Origin: Bacteroidales bacterium
GTDB lineage: Bacteria > Bacteroidota > Bacteroidia > Bacteroidales > UBA1402
NCBI GenBank assembly: GCA_021373135.1
Contig: JAJFTH010000003.1
Location: forward strand, 558,001-622,000
Length of the DNA: 64,000 bases
Direction: 5' to 3'
Part shown: one piece after another, positions 26,220-35,450 of the stretch
Layout: each line of letters starts with the position of its first letter
Position numbering within the stretch: the stretch's first letter is position 1
Made by a program: the position numbers and the translations under genes
Notes under the pieces: generated by a model
What the model saw: the letters and a program-made list of their open reading frames with translations, nothing else
The model's database searches: none
What the model was told of the DNA's origin: nothing

Positions 26220-29018
26220 ATGAAACGATTTTACGCACTTATTCTTTTACTGACCACAATCAGTATTTCAACCTTTGCTCAACATAGCATTCAAGGTAAA
26301 GTTTTAGACAAGAAAAATGAAGGAGGCATCGAAATGGCAACCATCCGGTTGCTCAACTTGAATGACTCGACCTTGGTCCAAGGTTGTCAGACAGACGACA
26401 GAGGCTCTTTTTCACTCTCCAAAGTGAAGGATGGAAATTATATCATTGAAGTTCGCTTTCTTGGATATGACAATCTCTACAAAAACGTTTCCATGGCCGG
26501 CAAATCCATCATTCTTAAAAATCTTTTAATGGAAGCCACCGATAAATATCTCAAGGAAGTGCAAGTCACCGGAATGACAGCTCAAATGGCTGTAAAGGGG
26601 GATACCATCGAATACAATTCATCAGCCTTTAAAACCGCCGAAAATGCCATTGTGGAAGATCTTCTTAAAAAATTGCCCGGAGTTGTTGTAGACTCCGAAG
26701 GAAAAATCACCGTCAATGGCGAAGAAATTAAAAAGGTTCGCGTAGACGGTAAAAAGTTCTTTGGTGACGATATCCAAATGGCAACAAAAAACATCCCTGT
26801 AGACATGGTTGATAAAGTGCAGGTTGTCGACCAAAAATCCGACATGGCTCAATTGACAGGATTCGAAGATGAAAATACAGAAAGAATCATCAACCTCACC
26901 ATCAAGGCAAACCGCAAGAAAGGAATCTTCGGTAACATTACTGCCGGCGGAGGCCAGGACATTGACGGAGACTTCAGATACGATAACAATGCCTTTGTAA
27001 ATGTATTGAATGGAGAAGCCCAAACAGCCATTGCCGGCGGAGCAAACAACACAAACACCCAAAGAAGCGGACGAGGACGTCAAGGTATGGGCGGTGGAAT
27101 CAACGGTATCACTGAAATACAAAATCTCGGCGTCAACAATAATACGGAAGTTTCAAAGACATTGAAATTGGGTGGCGATGGGACTTACAACCACACGACA
27201 AACACCTCAGAGACATCATCCGAACGTGAAAGTTGGATGAAGGACGTGACTTATGACAATAACAATGAATCGACCTCGAAGAGAGAAAACTATCAGGCGA
27301 ACGTGCGTCTTGAACTGGAGTGGAATCCCGATTCTCTGACAACTTTGATCGTTCAGCCTAATATAGGTGCGAACAAAGGAATTTCGGGAAACAGTAGCAA
27401 ATATGAATATTTTTCTGAAGGAGACAGCATCAGTTGGGGAAATTCAAGCAACAGCAACAATAGTCATGGATTGGACGCCAGCATGAACGTAATCCTGAAC
27501 CGCAAATCAAAAATCAAAAAAGGAAGGGCCTTCACCATCAATGTCGGTGGTTCATTGAGCAATTCTGACAGTGAAGGTTTCAATAAGTCCAATAAGATAA
27601 CAACGGACACAATCATTAATATTGATCAGCGAGCCACCAATAAATCACAATCATACAACGCAAACATTCGCATTTCTTATGTGGAACCATTATGGAATCT
27701 CAAAAATTATATAGAAACGGCTGTAAATGGTCGTTTAAATACCAGAAACTCTGATAAACTGCAATACAATAAGGATGGCTATGGCGATTATACGGCACTG
27801 GACTCCGTTTATAGCAACCGTTTTGAAAATGATTTCTACAATGAATCTTTGGAGATGAACTTTCGCCATCAAGAAACCAGTTATAATTATATGCTTGGAA
27901 TGAAGGTCGAGCCTTCTCAGACATACAGTACCTCCTATTATAAAAACGGAGAAATACTTGACAGAAAAAATGAGGTCGTCAATTATGCTCCATCCGCTCA
28001 GTTCAGATATAATCTCGGTAGAAAAAAATTCGCCCGCCTCGAATACCGCGGCCGTACCAATCAACCCAGCATCGAACAAATGCAACCGGTCAGAAACAAC
28101 AACAACCTGATGAATGAAACGATGGGAAATCCTTCCTTGAACCCATCATTTGACCAAAGCCTCCGTTTGATGTACTCCAGTTTCAATGCTACACGCTATT
28201 CTTCTTTCAATGTCGGTTTAGGTGGATCCATCACCAAAGACGCATTGGTTTCAAACAGCATTTACAATGCAACCGGTAAAGAGTACAGTCAGACCGTCAA
28301 CTCAAAAAAAGCTCCTTACAATGTAAGGGCAAACATCATGTTCAATACACCTATCATTAAGAACAGATTACAGTTTAATACCCGTTCAGAAGTGGGATAC
28401 ACCCAGAAATACGGATACTCGGATAGAAGCGTTTCTTCCCCTTATGTTTCTGGAGACAGCACTCTGCTGAGATTGGGCTATTTGAGCAATACACAGACAA
28501 AAAATGCCAGTGAAAGTTTATCTCTGACTTTTACAACAGACGTGATTGAAATTGGTGCCCGCGGATCTGTCAATTACAGCAAGGCACAAAACAATCTGAG
28601 CCTGGACAAGAGTCAGGAAACGAAAGATTGGACAGGGGCAGGCAATGTCAATCTGCACTTGCCGTATAGCTTCACTGTTTCAAATGATATCAGCTACACC
28701 ACGCATCAGGGATACTCAAGCTTCGACCAAAATGAACTGGTTTGGAACGCATCCGTTGATAAATCCGTATTCAAGAAGCAAGGGACCATTTCCCTGAAAA
28801 TGTATGATATACTTCATCAAAAGCTCAATATCAGGGAAACAATCGGGGAAAATTTCAGAGAATTAAGCCGTTATAATACACTGACAACCTATGTCATGCT
28901 GAGTTTCACCTACCGGATTTCCAAATTTGGAGGAGGAGCAACCGGGGCTGACATGATGCAAGGCCATCGCGGTGGTTTCGGAGGTCATGGCGGATTTGGC
29001 AGAGGCCCGGAAATGTAA
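26220..29018 (+). CDS. Outer-membrane beta-barrel protein with carboxypeptidase-like domain
   Basis: The 932-residue product belongs to the TonB-receptor-like barrels of the OMP_b-brl_3 kind. A signal peptide ends STFAQ (residue 21). A CarboxypepD regulatory-like beta-sandwich follows (about 22-110, with GKVLDKKNEGGIEMATIRLL and EVRFLGYDN), then a plug-like part with LLKKLPGVVVDSEGKITVNG, and a barrel from about residue 390 to 910. The C-terminus is glycine- and histidine-rich (GHRGGFGGHGGFGRG), which is unusual and might bind metal. It is a single gene with no SusD partner, so its cargo is unknown. A weak hairpin lies at 29049-29072 without a T-run. Confidence 0.88.
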   Translation: MKRFYALILLLTTISISTFAQHSIQGKVLDKKNEGGIEMATIRLLNLNDSTLVQGCQTDDRGSFSLSKVKDGNYIIEVRFLGYDNLYKNVSMAGKSIILKNLLMEATDKYLKEVQVTGMTAQMAVKGDTIEYNSSAFKTAENAIVEDLLKKLPGVVVDSEGKITVNGEEIKKVRVDGKKFFGDDIQMATKNIPVDMVDKVQVVDQKSDMAQLTGFEDENTERIINLTIKANRKKGIFGNITAGGGQDIDGDFRYDNNAFVNVLNGEAQTAIAGGANNTNTQRSGRGRQGMGGGINGITEIQNLGVNNNTEVSKTLKLGGDGTYNHTTNTSETSSERESWMKDVTYDNNNESTSKRENYQANVRLELEWNPDSLTTLIVQPNIGANKGISGNSSKYEYFSEGDSISWGNSSNSNNSHGLDASMNVILNRKSKIKKGRAFTINVGGSLSNSDSEGFNKSNKITTDTIINIDQRATNKSQSYNANIRISYVEPLWNLKNYIETAVNGRLNTRNSDKLQYNKDGYGDYTALDSVYSNRFENDFYNESLEMNFRHQETSYNYMLGMKVEPSQTYSTSYYKNGEILDRKNEVVNYAPSAQFRYNLGRKKFARLEYRGRTNQPSIEQMQPVRNNNNLMNETMGNPSLNPSFDQSLRLMYSSFNATRYSSFNVGLGGSITKDALVSNSIYNATGKEYSQTVNSKKAPYNVRANIMFNTPIIKNRLQFNTRSEVGYTQKYGYSDRSVSSPYVSGDSTLLRLGYLSNTQTKNASESLSLTFTTDVIEIGARGSVNYSKAQNNLSLDKSQETKDWTGAGNVNLHLPYSFTVSNDISYTTHQGYSSFDQNELVWNASVDKSVFKKQGTISLKMYDILHQKLNIRETIGENFRELSRYNTLTTYVMLSFTYRISKFGGGATGADMMQGHRGGFGGHGGFGRGPEM

Positions 29019-29173
29019 GGTCCGGTTTTAATAATCGAGTAGCCCAAGAGCTTTATGTTCCTGACATAAGCTGCCACCATCTTTTCCCTATTCACTTTTA
29101 GGAACAGCTTCCCTTCGATAAAAGAGGAGGATTCATAATCAATGACCAGAACAAACAACCTTATGAATATTTA

Positions 29174-29350
29174 TCAACTGAAGACTACGTCGTTAGCAGA
29201 ACTATTATCATTGGGAAATAAAAGGTTTCGCACACCTCGACACACCTCTTGGCCAACAAGTTGTTTGCTCGCCACAAAAGCAATTTCAGCAATTAATAAG
29301 GTGATAAAATACAGAATGATGTGTGAACTCTTCAACAAGTTCAACTCCAT
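29174..29350 (-). CDS. Possible 58-residue membrane protein
   Basis: A frame of 58 codons starts at ATG 29350, 10 bp after the stop codon of the small membrane protein before it, on the same strand. It has one strong hydrophobic stretch (IILYFITLLIAEIAFVA, about residues 11-27) and a polar C-terminus. I recognise no family. The close spacing suggests a two-gene unit, but chance cannot be excluded; a 123-codon plus-strand frame overlaps it and looks less protein-like. Confidence 0.35.
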   Translation of the reverse strand: MELNLLKSSHIILYFITLLIAEIAFVASKQLVGQEVCRGVRNLLFPNDNSSANDVVFS

Positions 29351-29360
29351 TCTTTCGCAT

Positions 29361-29543
29361 TTACATACCAAGCTGCTTCATCGCTTCAAAAACCAAAAAG
29401 GCCGGCCAGACGATAGCTTTGAGAAAGCCGAGCACTCCGGCCCAAAAACAAGTCGCGTGCATGATGTAATAGACGGCCGCACCAATGAAACCAAAAAAGT
29501 AAACAACTCCTGAGGGCGCATTTCCTTGCATTTCTTTTTTCAT
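29361..29543 (-). CDS. Small conserved membrane protein (60 residues)
   Basis: The product is almost wholly hydrophobic with two likely membrane segments, VVYFFGFIGAAVYYI (about 13-27) and FWAGVLGFLKAIVWPAFLVF (about 33-52). The second, with its FLKAIVWPAFLVFE pattern, matches from memory a small family seen in many bacteria and usually annotated as hypothetical. No function is known to me. It is followed by the possible 58-residue membrane protein and lies 69 bp downstream of the start side of nothing else on that strand, so it has its own promoter, which I could not identify. Confidence 0.72.
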   Translation of the reverse strand: MKKEMQGNAPSGVVYFFGFIGAAVYYIMHATCFWAGVLGFLKAIVWPAFLVFEAMKQLGM

Positions 29544-29612
29544 AGTCCGAATGATTAAATGGTTGCTAATTCAGTATGATGTCTGACAATTTCATAGGTA
29601 TAATATTAAGTA

Positions 29613-30506
29613 CTAAGGAATCAAGCTTATATATTGTATCTCAACCAATTCTCCATATTTATTATCGCCTGTTCTCGTTTCACGCTGTTCAAAAGTCCAA
29701 AGCGGCCAGCTTGTCGTCAAGTCCATGACAACACTACCCATATTTTCCTGATTTAAATATCCTTGCGGTATTGAATCCAAATGCAGGTATTCTTTTATAG
29801 CTTTCTTCAAGGCATCATTGTCTAAAAAAGTGGCGGAGGATAAGACTGCCAGATGGTTTTCAGAGTCGATTTTGGTCAATTTCTTACGGATGATGCCTTT
29901 AATCGGTTTCGATGAGAACGGACTATTCACTTCGGTCGGCACATCAACGATTTCACCAAGTGTATATCCCAAACCGTAAACCTGAAGAAATAGATTGACA
30001 GACCTCAGCATCAAAGTTTCAAGTGTTTCCCGCATATCGTAAATATGTGCCACCTGAGCACGTGCAATGCTTCCTTGTTGATTGGCAAATGGAGCCAGCA
30101 CTTGCGGCAAGGCTTCTTCCAAACAGGTCGACACCTTCTCTCCATCCAAAAATTCCATCAATACGCCTGGTTTGGATATCCGGCAACTGATTTCAACTGG
30201 TTTTGCCAGTTCTATCAATTGTTTTAAACACTGATCATCCGTATTGATTGAAAATTTGGAAAATCGCCATAAAAGCACATCATAATCTTCAGTGGAATCT
30301 TTGACGTACACATCAGCTCTGAAGCTGATACGTTCATAGGAGATCGTATCTTTTTTCTGCAATGAATATAAAGTTCTGGATACCTCATAACTTTGAACCT
30401 CATGCTTCAGAAATGAAGCCTTGAAAACCACAGATGAGTCAGATTCTGCTGCCAAAGCAGACAAAGAAAACAGGCAAATAATAAATCCTGAAACAAATTT
30501 TCTCAT
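29613..30506 (-). CDS. Exported protein of unknown function
   Basis: The 297-residue product has a signal peptide (about 1-20, ending LAAES) and no lipobox, so it is periplasmic or secreted. The rest mixes beta strands and helices, with repeated lysine and serine residues and no catalytic motif I know. It follows the TPR gene by only 6 bp, and the two were surely made as one unit; a joint task is likely. No homologue comes to mind. Confidence 0.75.
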   Translation of the reverse strand: MRKFVSGFIICLFSLSALAAESDSSVVFKASFLKHEVQSYEVSRTLYSLQKKDTISYERISFRADVYVKDSTEDYDVLLWRFSKFSINTDDQCLKQLIELAKPVEISCRISKPGVLMEFLDGEKVSTCLEEALPQVLAPFANQQGSIARAQVAHIYDMRETLETLMLRSVNLFLQVYGLGYTLGEIVDVPTEVNSPFSSKPIKGIIRKKLTKIDSENHLAVLSSATFLDNDALKKAIKEYLHLDSIPQGYLNQENMGSVVMDLTTSWPLWTFEQRETRTGDNKYGELVEIQYISLIP

Positions 30507-30512
30507 GAGGTC

Positions 30513-32732
30513 TTATTCTTCAAGTTCGTATAAAAGTTCATCCCGTACAGAAGCGATATCATCCGGATGGATACCTTGCCTGACAAGTTCATCCGCATCT
30601 TTTCTGAAAAGCTCAAGGAAATCGGGCACAAGGGTCTGGGTTGCATGAATCCCGCGTTTGTATAATGCCATGGCCTGTTTCGGAAAGCCTTTGCACCATT
30701 CAAGATGTCCTGCATTCAGATAGTCATTGATCTGTGGATTGTTTTGCAGAATTTTTTCGTAGTATTTCCCAGCCTGGTCATATTTCTTGCAAATGAATGA
30801 ACACCAGGCTATCGGCCTCCAGGTCTTGGGCGATCCTTCAGACAAAAGTTCCGCCTTGAAATAGTAATTCAAAGCTTCTGCAAAGTCTTCCAATTCGACC
30901 AAACAATGGCCGATATTCAGTGTCAAAATGATATTGTCAGGATCCAGAGACTCTGCCCTTTTATAATATTCAAGAGCCTTGGCTGGATTTTTTAGATGGC
31001 GATAGCTCGCAGCAATACGTTTGAGCGTCCAAAGGCTGTCCGGTTGTATCAGATCTGCTTGTAAATAGGCATCAAGAGCCAAACTTTTCTGATTAAGCTG
31101 TTGCAGGCAGTAGCCTCTTTTCTGATGTAGTTCAGCATCTGTCGGATGAATGGCAAGCAAAAGGTCAAGCACAGCCAGTGCTTGATTGAAATTCTTATTT
31201 TTAAAATAAAGCAAACCGATTCGCCTCAAAGCATTCTCAGATTTCAGATAAACCCCAAGGCTTTTCGTATTGTGCAAATCAAGAGGCAAAGAAAAAACGT
31301 TTATAAAATCATGTTTTCTATTGAAAAGATTGAAGAAACGGTACAAATCCTGAATATACCGGTTGGAGGCCTGTTCCAGTTTAAATTGTGAATTCAGACC
31401 CATTTCTGTTTTCTTGATTTCTTCATAAGCTTCACTGTCTGCCCCTAATTGAGCAGACATGGCACTTCTGTAGGAAGCGGGAATCTGCAAGATATTGAAA
31501 CAGAAGGAATATTTATCCGAAGAACACAAATAATCTGATTTCAGAACGGCATCCAACACACTGGTACCTTCCAGTCGATTCGTCTCAAACAAATCCGAGA
31601 GGCTGGAATGTGACGGATAAAACGGCAAGAACCAGTTGGCCATTTCCTGGAAAAACGAAAAGTTCTTTTGGCCGGAGAAAGTACTCATATACACATCAAT
31701 CCCTTCCAGTTGCATATCAGAAAATTCCTGCATCTTTACTGAAAATTCCGTATTTTCCATCATGTGTTTCCAGTCCGGGTTAAATTCATCTGACTGGTCA
31801 TCTCCTTCCCCATTCCGCATCTTATCTTGAATGGTCGATCCGAATTTGGTCATTTCCGGAAGGATTTCCTCCTGCATACGTTTTGTAACATTCTCAGTAT
31901 CTTTGGAACGAATCAACTGATAAAAGACCCTGACCATAGACTCCTGAAACTTCTGGTTTTCCATAGCCACAGCCAATCTTTGAATAATTTCCGGGTAAAA
32001 AGTAAGCCGTTCATCATATTGATAGAGTGATAAGACAAGAACGACCAGAGCCCGCTGGGAAATTTCAGGCTGTTCATGGAAGCATAAATCTATCAGTAGA
32101 ATCATTTTCTCATGATCCATGCGTTTCTGCAAAGACAGAAGGATGGCTGACACAATCAGTGACTTTTCATAATCAAACAAAGCAGAATCCTTGAACAATT
32201 CGTCCATCACTGCGAAATCTGACCTTTTCCAACACGTAGAAATCCAAACTTTGTAAAAAATGCCAACAGTCGCCCGTTCTCTGAAACGAGCCACCTGTAA
32301 CATCTGAACAGTCTTGGATTCAGCATCTTCCACCAGTTCTATCATCATCTGCTTTTCTCCGGACTGTCTGATATCCTGAAGCAACTGCGGTAAAGATTCA
32401 CCACCGCTGACTCTGTCTATCCGAATTCTATCATAATAGAAATCGGAAGAATTTTTGGTCATCCAAAGATGAAAGGATTCATCCGTAAGCTCCATGGCCT
32501 TTTTCTGAAGATTTAAAGACACCTTCTCCCTTTCAGGGTCAGGATAGCCTTCCAATCTATATTTGAGCATATAACGATAATTGGTTTCCATCTCTGTCAA
32601 CTGATCATAAGCCAAGCCAAATCCATTCAGCTGTATCAGATAGCCCAGATTGGAAAATGCTTCTCTCAGATTGAGATGAAGTATTTGATATATAATACGC
32701 TCATAAAGTTTCGAGACCTCGGGAACCGTCAT
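30513..32732 (-). CDS. Large tetratricopeptide-repeat protein
   Basis: The 739-residue product has no signal peptide or membrane span and should be cytoplasmic. The first 480 residues are helical without a known family. From about 500 to 690 at least five TPR units follow (for example ALAVLDLLLAIHPTDAELHQ, ALEYYKRAESLDPDNIILT and AGKYYEKILQNNPQINDYLN), which bind partner proteins. It shares an operon with the exported unknown protein downstream. Its promoter lies at 32753-32760, back to back with that of lepA. What it binds is not shown. Confidence 0.82.
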   Translation of the reverse strand: MTVPEVSKLYERIIYQILHLNLREAFSNLGYLIQLNGFGLAYDQLTEMETNYRYMLKYRLEGYPDPEREKVSLNLQKKAMELTDESFHLWMTKNSSDFYYDRIRIDRVSGGESLPQLLQDIRQSGEKQMMIELVEDAESKTVQMLQVARFRERATVGIFYKVWISTCWKRSDFAVMDELFKDSALFDYEKSLIVSAILLSLQKRMDHEKMILLIDLCFHEQPEISQRALVVLVLSLYQYDERLTFYPEIIQRLAVAMENQKFQESMVRVFYQLIRSKDTENVTKRMQEEILPEMTKFGSTIQDKMRNGEGDDQSDEFNPDWKHMMENTEFSVKMQEFSDMQLEGIDVYMSTFSGQKNFSFFQEMANWFLPFYPSHSSLSDLFETNRLEGTSVLDAVLKSDYLCSSDKYSFCFNILQIPASYRSAMSAQLGADSEAYEEIKKTEMGLNSQFKLEQASNRYIQDLYRFFNLFNRKHDFINVFSLPLDLHNTKSLGVYLKSENALRRIGLLYFKNKNFNQALAVLDLLLAIHPTDAELHQKRGYCLQQLNQKSLALDAYLQADLIQPDSLWTLKRIAASYRHLKNPAKALEYYKRAESLDPDNIILTLNIGHCLVELEDFAEALNYYFKAELLSEGSPKTWRPIAWCSFICKKYDQAGKYYEKILQNNPQINDYLNAGHLEWCKGFPKQAMALYKRGIHATQTLVPDFLELFRKDADELVRQGIHPDDIASVRDELLYELEE

Positions 32733-32752
32733 ATTTTGTACTTTATTTAGGA

Positions 32753-32760
32753 CAAAAATA
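32753..32760 (-). promoter_or_regulatory. -7 promoter box of the TPR gene
   Basis: TATTTTTG on the minus strand, an exact TAnnTTTG match, 21 bp before ATG 32732. Confidence 0.5.
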
Positions 32761-32804
32761 CGAAAATTTCGCAGTCAGATAGTCTGTCTTCACTCTAAAT
32801 ATTG

Positions 32805-32812
32805 TAAATTTG
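32805..32812 (+). promoter_or_regulatory. -7 promoter box of lepA
   Basis: TAAATTTG on the plus strand, 31 bp before ATG 32844. It faces away from the TPR-gene promoter, so the two genes share a 111-bp control region. Confidence 0.5.
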
Positions 32813-32843
32813 TAAATTATAACAACCTCATGCGACTTTCTTA

Positions 32844-34625
32844 ATGAAGCACATTCGAAATTTCTGTATCATTGCTCATATCGATCATGGTAAAAGTACA
32901 CTGGCAGACCGTTTGCTGGAATTCACCCACACCATCGCCATCACTGAAAACCAAATGCTGGATGACATGGATCTCGAAAGGGAACGTGGGATCACCATCA
33001 AAAGTCACGCCATCCAGATGGAATACACCCATGAAGGTGAAAAATATCTGTTAAATTTGATTGACACCCCGGGGCATGTGGATTTTTCCTATGAAGTATC
33101 ACGTTCCATCGCAGCCTGTGAAGGAGCTTTATTGATCATTGACGCATCTCAGGGTATTCAAGCCCAGACCATTTCAAATCTTTACATGGCCATTGAAAAT
33201 GATTTGGAAATCATTCCGGTACTAAACAAAATAGACCTCGAAAGTGCCATGCCTGAAGAGGTTGAAGACCAAGTCATCGAACTTCTCGGCTGCAAACGCG
33301 AGGAAATTATACGAGCCAGTGGAAAAACAGGCGAAGGCATCCCTGAAATCCTGGAAGCCATCATCAATCGTGTACCTGCGCCAAAAGGAGACCCTGATGC
33401 GCCCCTGCAAGCCTTGATATTTGATTCCGTCTTCAATTCTTTTCGTGGAATCATAGCCTATTTCAAGATTGTGAACGGAACCATCCACACCAATGACTTC
33501 GTCAAGTTCTTTGCAACGAAAAAGGAATATAATGCGGATGAGATCGGGGTCTTGAAAATGGTCATGTCTCCCCGTGATGAATTGAGCTTCGGAGACGTCG
33601 GCTATATCATTTCCGGCATCAAGACCTCCAAAGAAGTGAAGGTCGGCGATACCATCACACATGTAAAGAGGCCTTGCATAAAAGCCATTGAAGGATTTCA
33701 GGAAGTGAAACCTATGGTTTTCGCCGGTGTTTACCCCATTGATCCTGAAGATTTTGAAGATCTTCGTTCCTCCCTGGAAAAATTGCAGTTGAACGATGCA
33801 TCCCTGACTTTCCAGCCCGAATCTTCCCTGGCTTTGGGATTTGGATTCCGCTGCGGATTCCTTGGCTTGCTTCACATGGAAATCGTACAGGAAAGACTCG
33901 ATAGAGAATTTGACATGGATGTGATCACTACCGTACCCAACGTTCAGTATCTCGTCACCAATAAAAAAGGGGACGTTATAGATGTCCACAATCCTTCCGG
34001 TCTTCCCGACTTCACGCTGATTGAAAAGATTGAAGAGCCTTATATCAGGGCATCTGTCATTACCACCACCGATTATCTGGGCAACATCATGACGCTTTGC
34101 CTGAGCAAACGCGGTGAGTTGGTGAAACAGGAATACATTTCAGGCAATCGCGTTGAAATCTTGTTCGACATGCCTTTGGGTGAGATTGTAATCGACTTCT
34201 ATGACCGATTGAAAAGTATTTCCAAAGGTTATGCTTCCTTTGACTACCACACCAACGGATTCCGCGAATCAAAACTGGCCAAACTGGATATCCTCCTGAA
34301 CGGGGAACCGGTTGATGCCCTCTCCTGTCTTACCCATGTGAGCAATGCAGAAACACTTGGACGCCGAATGTGTGAAAAGCTTAAGGAGCTGATACCGCGT
34401 CAGCAGTTTGATATCGCCATACAGGCTGCCATCGGGGCCAAAATCGTTGCCAGGGAAACGGTGAAGGCTGTTAGAAAAGATGTTACTGCCAAGTGTTATG
34501 GTGGTGATATCACGAGAAAACGAAAGTTACTGGAGAAACAGAAAAAGGGGAAGAAGAGGATGAAGCAAATCGGGAATGTGGAGGTGCCGCAGAAGGCCTT
34601 TCTTGCAGTTCTCAAACTAGACTAA
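32844..34625 (+). CDS. lepA: Translation elongation factor 4 (LepA)
   Basis: LepA is a ribosome-associated GTPase that helps initiation and back-translocation under stress. The 593 residues are typical. The GTPase motifs are complete: AHIDHGKST (about 10-18), the switch [18 protein letters not shown] and NKIDL. Domains II and III and the LepA-specific C-terminus follow, with [19 protein letters not shown] and, near the end, [17 protein letters not shown]. It is a single gene on the plus strand, followed by a short hairpin. Confidence 0.98.
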   Translation: MKHIRNFCIIAHIDHGKSTLADRLLEFTHTIAITENQMLDDMDLERERGITIKSHAIQMEYTHEGEKYLLNLIDTPGHVDFSYEVSRSIAACEGALLIIDASQGIQAQTISNLYMAIENDLEIIPVLNKIDLESAMPEEVEDQVIELLGCKREEIIRASGKTGEGIPEILEAIINRVPAPKGDPDAPLQALIFDSVFNSFRGIIAYFKIVNGTIHTNDFVKFFATKKEYNADEIGVLKMVMSPRDELSFGDVGYIISGIKTSKEVKVGDTITHVKRPCIKAIEGFQEVKPMVFAGVYPIDPEDFEDLRSSLEKLQLNDASLTFQPESSLALGFGFRCGFLGLLHMEIVQERLDREFDMDVITTVPNVQYLVTNKKGDVIDVHNPSGLPDFTLIEKIEEPYIRASVITTTDYLGNIMTLCLSKRGELVKQEYISGNRVEILFDMPLGEIVIDFYDRLKSISKGYASFDYHTNGFRESKLAKLDILLNGEPVDALSCLTHVSNAETLGRRMCEKLKELIPRQQFDIAIQAAIGAKIVARETVKAVRKDVTAKCYGGDITRKRKLLEKQKKGKKRMKQIGNVEVPQKAFLAVLKLD

Positions 34626-34628
34626 GGT

Positions 34629-34645
34629 CGGTTTAAAATAAACCG
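34629..34645 (+). terminator. Short hairpin after lepA
   Basis: CGGTTTA and TAAACCG form a 7-bp stem with loop AAA, 4 bp after the stop codon; a loose T-rich stretch (TTGCATTTT) follows. A weak terminator at best. Confidence 0.35.
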
Positions 34646-34676
34646 TTGCATTTTCACTCATATAATCTTATGAATC

Positions 34677-35225
34677 ATGAAAACTTTTCTGGAGTTGGTG
34701 AAGAGTCGGCAGAGCGACAGGAGTTATGATACGGAGCGGACTGTTGAGCGGGAGAAGCTGGAATATGTATTGGAAGCGGGACGATTGGCACCTTCAGCTT
34801 GCAATGCGCAACCTTGGTCTTTTATTGTGATTGATGATCCAAAATTGAAGGAGCAAACAGCTTTGGCACTTTCGAGCAGGGCTTTTGGGATGAATCCTTT
34901 TGCACATCAGGCACCTGTTCATATCTTCATTGTGGAAGAATCTGCCAATTTTACCTCCAATATCGGTGGTACGGTCAAAAAGAAACACTTTCCGCACATA
35001 GACATCGGTATAGCTGCAGCCCATATAACACTGGCTGCTGCTGAACAAGGTCTCGGTAGCTGCATTGTCGGATGGTTTGATGAAAAGAAAGTGAAACGAC
35101 TGCTCGACATTCCATTTTCTAAGCGCGTATTGCTTGCCATTACATTGGGATACTCAAAAAAACCGACCATGGTAAAAAAGCGGAAGAATTTTGAAGATGT
35201 TGTTTCCTATAACAGATATAAATAA
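34677..35225 (+). CDS. Nitroreductase-family flavoprotein
   Basis: The 182-residue FMN protein of the nitroreductase fold has the N-terminal FMN site (SRQSDRSYD, about 10-18), the dimer and flavin motif APSACNAQPW (about 38-47), and GLGSCIVGWFDEKKVKRLL in the C-terminal half. Such enzymes reduce quinones, nitro compounds or flavins with NAD(P)H; the true substrate is unknown. It lies 51 bp after lepA with a weak hairpin between. No promoter with the exact consensus was found, so partial read-through from lepA is possible. Confidence 0.9.
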   Translation: MKTFLELVKSRQSDRSYDTERTVEREKLEYVLEAGRLAPSACNAQPWSFIVIDDPKLKEQTALALSSRAFGMNPFAHQAPVHIFIVEESANFTSNIGGTVKKKHFPHIDIGIAAAHITLAAAEQGLGSCIVGWFDEKKVKRLLDIPFSKRVLLAITLGYSKKPTMVKKRKNFEDVVSYNRYK

Positions 35226-35450
35226 TCGCCTACCCCCCCTCCTTCTTTTATCACAGAACTTTATCAGTTTCTGAACAAAAACAACAAAATAATTGTTCTT
35301 TGATTAGAAATTACACTTTGTTTGTGTTATTTTACGCAAATGGTTTGATAAATATGCTATCAAACGGACATAAATATTCGGCACTCTTCATTCCATTTGA
35401 TTTTTACAATATTTTTTTTGTAGGTGTTTATAAACTTAATCCATTAAATT

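Noticed and set aside
29142..29513. Plus-strand frame of 123 codons
   Set aside because: It is antisense to the small conserved membrane protein and its composition is not protein-like.
33222..33989. 255-codon minus frame inside lepA
   Set aside because: A shadow of the highly conserved lepA reading frame.
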